Source: Pezizomycotina sp. ARF18 (taxonomy: Eukaryota > Ascomycota). From it: DNA of 53,666 nt. The stretch covers positions 1-53,666 of the forward strand of contig AZLU01000263.1 of NCBI GenBank assembly GCA_002224055.1, read 5' to 3'. Positions within the stretch are counted from its first letter, which is position 1. Every line of letters starts with the position of its first letter. Position numbers and translations under genes: made by a program. Under the pieces are notes generated by a model. It saw only the letters and a program-made list of their open reading frames with translations. It was not told where the DNA came from and searched no databases. Below, one piece after another: positions 46,220 to 53,666 of the stretch.

Positions 46220-49015
46220 CTATATATAAGGATGATTATTATGTCCAAGACTTGTCGATAGAGGGGGGGAATTCTTCCGATGGCGTTTCGTAAACGCCAG
46301 CGGACGCTGTCGAATCAAGCCTTTCAAAGGGAGGCGGCATCGGCGCTCCTGTTGCGTCTCCGCCTCGCTTCGCGGATGTTCCTCGTTGTAGAGGATCCTT
46401 TATATGTGATGGCTGGGAGTAGTATCGGTCCTCGAGCTTCTGCCGCTGGATCCGGAATGTTCTTCCGGGTGATGGTCGCCAGGTTCTGGTGACCTAGGAG
46501 GTTGTGGCGGCGGATGCGCCAATGACGTTGTTGGCGAAAGCTCGTCATCGAAATACGGAACGGCCCGCACACCGCCATGAACAGGTTCAACAACAACCGT
46601 ATCAGCCTCGGGAGGCATTGAGATATGTTGGCTCTCAAGAGCCCAGTTTTGCCAGTTTTCGACCACTTCGGAGGCTGGGCTAGATACGGTATCCATTATA
46701 GGGCTATCCGGAGGGATATCTGGTGCTTGTATGCTATCTACATCCCTAGAGCACAGAACTAAAGACTCGTCGTCGGTACCTTCTCGTTTCCGGGGAACAA
46801 AAGCAGAGGGAGCAGGCTCTACAGTGATACTGCGCAACATGCTATCCAACCCTTCAAATCCGCCGCCGCCGCGTGCGGCCGACGCCGAGAGGTCAACAGG
46901 GCTCTCAACAAACATACCCCCGTTAGGGCTGTCTGGGAAAAACGAGGGTACATTCTTCGTGCGTAGCGAGCCGGGTGATCTGGAAGACGACGGAGACGAC
47001 TTTGAGCTTTCAATGTTACGTTCCTCGGTGATGTTGATAGTGGCGGTGGCGTATCCCGTCTAACGGGCGGGAACTTTTGCAGAAGCTCCCTAGCAGATAT
47101 ACGATTTTCGGATCTGGGCTAAGGCACGTCATGACAATTTCTTTGAAGTAGTCCGGAATCTCGGTAGGAGCGGCATCCATATCCAAAGGCTTAGCGGCCG
47201 TTTCGGGTTCGTCGACCTGGTAAACTAGACCCAAAGTACCATACCGAGTTGGTAGAGGTCGCTCTTAACCCCAATAAACATTCCGATACGTTGCTGCGTG
47301 TCTATCAACGCAGCAATTTCAGGCGGTTCCCAACCTATCGGGCAACCTCTCCTATTGATATCGATAATCTTTACGTCGTCGTTCCCATCAACGACCATGT
47401 TGGACATGGTGAAATCGCCCTGGACGAAGCCCGCCTCATGGATCTCGGAGAGGCCCGACAGAATTTGCCTTGCCCAGCGTTCACGACGCCGCCAGGTAAG
47501 CTGACCACGGTCGCGGTACACGATATCGATCAATGAGCCTTTCTCTGCAAACGCGATGAGTAAACCCGAACATGTCTGTCCCTTTCGTCCACTATCAATC
47601 CACCAAAGCGAATAACACTGCTAGAATCCCGGAGCGCGTGGAGCGCGTTGACCTCGTATAGGAATTCATCAATGGTATCAGGACCCGGAATTTCTTTCTT
47701 AATGTAGACTTCCCCACTGACGCGCACCTTGTACACGAATCCCGAAAGGTGTGAATCGAAGTCAAGTTCAGATTCCTTGTAGTGCCGGCAGTCAAGGTGC
47801 GCAATCATGGAGACGTGAGGGAAATGAATAATTTCGTTAACGTCTTCGGTCACGTGGACATGTAACCTACCATTCTCAGTCTGAAGTTTAAGGTTAGTGA
47901 CCGTGTCGTAAAACTCAATGTCCAGGAGAGAATCGCGGATCGATTCGTATATACGCGCCGACTTATCGGCCTGGTATTGTAAATTCATGAGATCGTATTC
48001 AAGGCTGCCCTCTTCCGCACTCCGGTAGTCGCAAGACACCGTAACCCTTCTGCGTAGACGAGGCGTCTCAGCGTAGGTGACGAAGAATTTCTCCCGGTCC
48101 GTGCGGTCTCGAAAGTGCATCGACAAGTTTAAAATCCACCTCCACTCCAGCTCCTCGTCAATATAATCCATTTCGGTTCCGTAATACCAGCCAGGCCCGT
48201 CTGGCGACTGGGCGGCCGCTGTCGTTGTGATACTGGAGGTTCTGTCGGGCTAGTAGGGATCAGCATTCTCTCGTCAGCTTGCAGTTGATCGGTCTGTTGA
48301 CTTGGCTGGCGTTGATGGTGTTGATGTTGGAGTTGCGATAATGGCCTTTCGCTCCCCGCTTTTGAAATCGGCCTGCCATCTAGAAGGGACCTATTCGAAG
48401 TCCTTGGGTCGTGTATCGAGTAACAGTCGCGCGCGGACTTCTAAGTGACGCGGCCGTTCCCACTGGTACCAATGAGTCAAAAGTCGCCCTGGGATTCTCA
48501 TCGTTAGGAACTAACGACGTCTCTGTGCCACGAAATTCGAAACTTGTGCCATCACCGCCCTAGATGTAGATAACCTCGACGATCTTCGCTTGTCTACTGA
48601 GAGCGCCCGTCGTTCCTGATGCTTGGCTTGACTTCCTGCATTCTCTCACGCTTTTCGCTATCCGTTCTTCCAATGGGTTCAGGGACTTTGAGCCGGTCAA
48701 CGTCCTCCTTTGGAGTTTCTGCCGCCGGTTCTTCGACGTTCTTCTGGGCTATGGCTAATCGTCCTCCCTGCTATCGCCTCCGCGGTTTCCGTCCCCATCG
48801 TTTGTTCTGCGCCGATGCCTCCTTTGTAGTCCCGTCAGCGGCAGCGCCGGTGTTGTTAGATTTATTTCTGTCATTTTCATGATCGCCTTTAAGCCAATGG
48901 AGTCCTCGCTTGAACAGGTTCGGTTTGCCATTCCCCGTAGCCTTTTCATTGACATTCGGGTTCCGCGCAGACTTGGAAGTCGGCGAGAAGGGAGCGCCAT
49001 GCACTTGAATTTCAT
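46220..49015 (-). CDS. Divergent protein kinase with disordered ends
   Basis: Putative Ser/Thr protein kinase, about 930 residues. The start ATG (49013-49015) gives MKFK followed by VHGAPFSPTSKSARNPN if one G of AAGGTG was lost. The N-terminal third is polar and probably disordered. A conserved region begins near WYYGTEMDYIDEELEWRW (about 48150-48200). The kinase domain follows: VYKVRVSGEVYIKKEI with the likely ATP-binding lysine; EFLYEVNAL as helix C; catalytic loop QGDFTMSN (47399-47422) in place of HRDxxxxN; VKIIDIN (47354-47362 for DIN) in place of DFG; WEPPE as an APE-like motif; and DPK..ISARELL near the domain end. The C-terminal 250 residues are Pro/Ser-rich. The stop at 46220-46222 assumes one missing A near 46400; otherwise the frame closes at 46400. 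I do not recognise an ortholog with a symbol. The aspartates of both catalytic motifs are kept, so activity is possible. Confidence 0.72.
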
Positions 49016-49619
49016 TAGTGAATAGTTTTGAATCGAAAGGGGCGACGAAGGCAATGGGGGTTTTTCAATAGAAAAGCCGCGTGAATAACATTGGCCGTCC
49101 TCGCCACGAAATGAAAACCGACTTCACGAAGTGCATAAAGGGAATTGAATTGGTGAGAGTGATAGGAAAGAAAAGAACGGAGATGAGAGAAAAAAAGGGG
49201 GAAGTTATAGAAACCAAAAAAAGGAAGAAAAGAAAAAAAAAAAAAAGGTGGAAAACGAGCACCAAAGAATATTCTAGGTTGAGCGAGGATCATGAACTTT
49301 CCCTCCTCTTTCCCGTCAATCATTTAAATATATATATATTGCTATTTAATAAAATTCGGAGTTCAAATTGGGTAAGGGAGGAAATTGACCAGGGAAGAAA
49401 AATTAAAGGCTAAAATCGGATGGGAAGGAAATTTAGAATCAGCTAAAAAGCAATGATTGGACACGAAGATAAGATGATCGATTGGGGTTTAAACTATATG
49501 ATGAAACCAAGGGAGAGCCCAGGGGCGGGAAAACTACGTAAACCCGGCTTCTGTTCTGCTCTTTTCCTTCTCCTCTTCTGTTTTCGACCCTAGAAAAAGG
49601 TAGTGTATATATAGTTGAA

Positions 49620-49797
49620 CGAAAAATAAATAAAAATAAAATAAAATAAATAAAATAAATAAAATAAAATAAAATAAAATAAAATAAAATAAAATAAAAT
49701 AAAAAATAAAATAAAATAAAATAAAATAAAAAAATAAAATAAAATAAAATAAAATAAAATAAAATAAAATAAAAATAAAATAAAAGAAAAGAAAGAA
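49620..49797 (+). repeat. (TAAAA)n pentanucleotide repeat
   Basis: About 170 bp of TAAAA units with a few TAAA and longer-A interruptions. It produces a 246-codon minus-strand frame of Phe/Tyr/Leu/Ile that is an artefact of the repeat. Confidence 0.92.
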
Positions 49798-52480
49798 ACG
49801 TTTCCGCAGATTTGATCAGGGAAGTACACGAGATCTGTAAGCTATGGGCGCGATCAAGAGTGTACTCCGAGCCTCGTTGAATTGGTTTGAGTAATGTAAT
49901 TGGTAGTTTTCGGACAACGGGAATAAACGGAATTGGGGGATGAAAGGATTGTGATGAATAATATAGGTATAGATAGATATGGATATATGGAATTTGTTTC
50001 CAATTGTGCGGTAAAAAGTTCAGAAATATATATATACTTATATAAAAAAAATATATATATAATAATAATAAATTGAAAGAATAGGCGGAAAGTGGAGGAG
50101 GGCAGAAGTCTGAAGAAAGAGGGGAGAAGGTAAAAATAATAAATTGTATAAGGAGCGAAGAAGGCAATTTTAATAGCAAATACCATTACTTATTAGAAGC
50201 AATTCTCTCTCTTTTAATTCCCCCTTATGAATAATTCATTGTTCTTCTTATCTTGAGCAGAGAATAAGTATTGAATGATTTTTCGGTCCAATGTTTTGTT
50301 TTTTCTTTCTCTCTCTTTTCTTCCGTCTATCAATGCATACGATCGAAACGTGCGCTGAAATAGAAAGTGCAATGGAGCATCTATTTGTACTTTCTTTTCG
50401 TCCTCTATTCTCCGTCTTGATTTTTCGTCTTAACTTCTTGATTTATTTCTGTACACCTCACTCACGCACACACACCGCACACACACCGATGACCCTTTTT
50501 TTTATGTTGAACTTTTTTCTTTTGGTGGGAAGTTGAAAAGAGGGTGTGTGAGTTTTTTATTCTGCTGCGTGGGTTTATTCACACACCGACTTTTTAAACT
50601 AGCCAAGGTACCCCCCTAAAATACCCAAAGCTAGTGAGTGCTGTTCAACTGTCAAGGCATCTGCACAAGCTATTGCGGATCTTAGGTGTGGAGGGAGAAA
50701 AGAAAAAAAAAAGGGGGAGACCATATACAAACGGTGAAGGTAGAGAGACAGCAAATGGGACGAATATAGGTTTTTATACCTGTGGGCGGTAGGTAGTATG
50801 TAAGCAGGAATGTGGGCCTTTCTCTGATGCCTGGTACTAGAATGCTAACTTGCAACTTACGAGGGCTATCGTTAGACACGGTCCGTAGCGAGGAGGAGTG
50901 CTGTGATATAAATAAGGTTAGTCCGTTAAAAATTTTAACGACGCGACGAGATTGGATGGCCAAAAAAAAAAAAAAAAAAAAAAAAAAGATATCGACAAAA
51001 GGCCGGGCAAAGCAAGAATCATGTGTTTGTGTTGCATAAGGAATGTGTAGGACGCAGGTGTTTAGGAAGTAGTAGTGTACCGAAGCTTCCGAGCAGACAG
51101 AGAGCTACGTAGCTCTTGGGATTAAATTCAGTGACCAAGGATAATAGACGAAGACAACGAGAAAAATGAAGCAACCCAGGACCACGACGAGGAAATGGCG
51201 AGATTAATAAATTATATCTGCTGTATTTGCCTGTGTTCAGCCTTTTTTTTTTTTCACTCTCGAGTGTTTTTTTCCCTCAAAAAGGCAAATTGTAGGAGGT
51301 AAATGGCATGTGTGTCAAAAAGAACTTATCTAATGTCAATTTGATTAATATGTCAAAATTTGAGAGTTAGACAATTAAGTCGGAAGCCTTGATACCAATA
51401 CGATGGCTTTTTTTTTTTTTTTGGCCGTAGCAAAAGGGAGCTTTTCGTGGTTTCTAGAAGCAGTCTGACGGAAAATACGGAGTTATACTGATAGATGTTT
51501 TTATTTATTTATTTATTTTTTATTTCTATCGATCGGTTATTGACTGTCAAAACAATCAACATTCAAGTTGGCCAATGGAAGAGGCTGGGTCGCTTTTTGA
51601 CCGTTTCACAAGCAAAGCTTTTATTTACCATAGGCTCTTAGCATTTTTTTTTAGCAACCAGCGAGGGCACTCAGTATTTGTTGACCACAAACACGTCCTC
51701 TTTTTTGTTTTTTTTTTCAGATGCTTATCGAACATGAAAGGTGTGCCTTTTCGCCTTTCAACTTCGCGCCCGTGGTGCATATTGCCAACTCAGTTGGACG
51801 GGGAACACAAATAGCAAAAGTTCCTGGCCAAAGACGCATCGCATCTATCACGGCGCTGCCTGTACAGATATCTACTTGAACACGCCAGGAGCAAGGACCG
51901 TTAGATCGTGAGCTACGGTTTTTTACCTTTCAGATGTTAATGCATGTTCTGGAAATATCTTTTTTTTTTTCCCCAATCATACATGATGGAAAAGAAAAAG
52001 CTCCACCCACACCACCACAGCTATCGTATTCGAGTAGCTACGCTGCGGCACAATCTCGCGGTCTCGTTATACAAACAGTTGAATACTGTATTTTGATAGA
52101 AGAATAAAAAGAAAAGAAACAAACAAGGGAAGTCAATAAAACAAACAGCATCGACGTCTTGCTTTTCCCTTCTCTCCCTTTTTTTTTTTTTTAATAATAA
52201 AAAAAATTTTCTCGATCTCGATTTCTGCACTTCCATTGTCAAGTTTCGGGGAGGTTAGCGCCTTTACCCGTAAAAAAGGCCTCATGCAGATTATGTGCAG
52301 CAGAGGAGCTCATATTTCATTTCTAAAACTAGTGATCGATGAGTTGTCAAATCCACTTAACTTCCGCAAATCGCAACTCCTCACCATCCAAATCCGATCG
52401 AGCAGAACGCAATACGCTCTCTGGTTTCCAGTACATACTTATTTACTTATTAACCTACTAGCTAATTTTTTTCCTCTCTA

Positions 52481-52575
52481 AAAAAAGAAAGAAAGAATGA
52501 ATGAAAAGAAAGAAAAGAAAAAAAAGAAAGAAAAGAAAAGAAAGAAAAGAAAAGAAAAAGAAAAGAAAGAAAAAT
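52481..52575 (+). repeat. GAAA/GAAAA purine repeat
   Basis: About 95 bp of interleaved GAAA and GAAAA units, all-purine on the plus strand apart from two GAATGAAT-type interruptions near the start. Confidence 0.9.
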
Positions 52576-53666
52576 AGCATGACAATAATATTAAATAAAT
52601 AAACCGAAAAAAAAGTACCAAAAAAGTGAAAGTTCTTCTATGAAAAATTCAAACTCCTCGAGTGTTCTGTTATGAGACTGGATTCAAACACTAGATTTCA
52701 CGATATTAGGTGTTAAATATCTTATAGAAAAAAGAAGAAAAAAGAAAGAAATTTACTTATTTTATTTTACATTTTTAACATGCTTTAAAGCTAGAGCTCT
52801 TCCGCAAGTCAGATTTCACGGTCTAACCCCCTTCGCCCAGATTTGATGCGCTGTCACCCTCGCGCTCATGCCCCAAGATAACTTGCTGCAGGATGCGTGT
52901 TCGTTTCCCACCTTTTTAAGCTCATCTTGCAGGATTCTCCTCTCAGGCAATCTTTCAACTGGTTTAAGGGGAAGGAGGAAGGGCCAATAGAAAAGAAAAA
53001 AAAAAACCGGAGAAGTAAATGCCGTGCCAGCGTTTTTATCGTGAGAAGAAAAAAAAAAGGAAAGAAAAATTCAATCTATTTGTGGGGTAAAAAGTGAAAT
53101 ATACGGTGCGCTTTTTGTTAAACAACTCACGCAGATGAATACTAGTAATATATATTTAGTATACAGACACGATTACAACAACTCCTAAATAGCGGTTGGA
53201 AATAGTAGGGTACATGTAGAGAAGAGGAATGGGATATTTTCTCTCTGCCAGTACGATGTTCATTGTTGTTTACGTGAGACTGGGAAGGTTTTTCCTTCAT
53301 TTTTTTTCGGTGGTATCATCGTCTGACAACGGTGGGGTGTCGTAGTTTTCCTTTCGAACTAACCGGGGAAGGTAGCTGCAATGTCACAATTTGCAAAGAA
53401 AAATGAATTTGAAAAATTCCGCTATTAGTAATAGCACAAGGCTCTAGAAATTGATACTAGTAGTAGTTGCTGCTGTGGTGATCAGTTTGGCTGCCGCATC
53501 ATTATGTTTTGAAAGACGTATATATATATCAAAGAACGAGTTTTATATGTTTGTGCGCGCGGAAAAAAAACTTATATATATACACCCTGATAAAATAAAG
53601 CTCTAGATATGTAATTAAACGCAACAGAAGTGTATGTAGGAGAGGATACCAATTACACAGGACGCA

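Larger units (their letters stand above)
49016..53666. other. AT-rich end of window, no supported gene
   Basis: The first 200-300 bp should be the kinase 5' leader. The rest contains repeats: a TAAAA-type block (about 49620-49797), AT repeats near 50025-50070, A run about 50963-50986, T runs near 51245 and 51410, and a GAAAA-type block (about 52481-52575). Frames of 60-110 codons exist but are low-complexity or unsupported. If a gene crosses the right edge I cannot see it. Confidence 0.65.

Noticed and set aside
2448-49015. Programmed ribosomal frameshifting or RNA editing
   Set aside because: No common slippery site is present and the shifts occur in all genes at random-looking positions; consensus error is simpler.
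49439-50179. 246-codon minus-strand frame
   Set aside because: It is the translation of the TAAAA repeat and flanking AT-rich DNA, giving only Phe/Tyr/Leu/Ile-rich low complexity.
51575-51814. 79-codon plus-strand frame
   Set aside because: No homology recognised and it crosses T-rich tracts; not supported.
52236-52481. 81-codon plus-strand frame
   Set aside because: No recognisable domain, ordinary composition and AT-rich surroundings; likely chance.
1-53666. CRISPR arrays, insertion sequences, bacterial operons or riboswitches
   Set aside because: No regularly spaced repeats, transposase genes or bacterial-type gene organisation; the DNA is fungal nuclear sequence.

Overview
The window is nuclear DNA of a filamentous ascomycete (Pezizomycotina). 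The evidence is the many short GT-AG introns (56-92 bp, several with CTAAC-type branch sites), pyrimidine-rich promoters, and gene families typical of that group. I cannot name the species. Genes have mixed base composition. The long intergenic stretches are AT-rich and full of A/T homopolymers and microsatellites.

Layout. 1-2447: non-coding leader with two exact ATCAGATAA (SreA-type iron GATA) sites. 2448-20831 (+): a giant multimodular NRPS of the NPS2/SidC intracellular ferrichrome-siderophore synthetase family. I read it as A-T-C-A-T-C-(degenerate A)-T-C-A-T-C-T-C-T-C, with 13 introns. 20832-30902: about 10 kb without a convincing protein gene; it holds a stem-loop and a possible Pol III unit near 23.0-23.3 kb. 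30903-34898 (+): two-finger C2H2 transcription factor with a fungal-specific regulatory domain. 37108-40929 (+): mitochondrial Lon protease (PIM1). 42887-44705 (+): type I protein arginine methyltransferase (PRMT1/Hmt1/RmtA) with two micro-exons. 46220-49015 (-): divergent protein kinase, convergent with the methyltransferase. 49016-53666: AT-rich and repeat-rich, no supported gene.

Sequence quality. Every gene, including the housekeeping ones, is broken by frequent one-base frameshifts. Nearly all are the loss of one base from a short homopolymer, often GG read as G. When the frame is followed across them, conserved motifs continue and I saw no substitution-type stop codons. I therefore treat them as consensus errors from noisy long reads and annotate whole genes. 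Exact protein ends and some splice sites are less certain for this reason.

The genes do not form one pathway. The NRPS should make a ferricrocin/ferrichrome-type hydroxamate siderophore, but no ornithine hydroxylase, transacylase or siderophore transporter lies beside it. The other four genes are regulatory or housekeeping neighbours. The most interesting points are the NRPS architecture (a decayed adenylation domain with its core motifs gone, and a second possible adenylation remnant before the last carrier domain), the iron-GATA sites upstream, the structured element in the gene desert, and the kinase with an altered catalytic loop.
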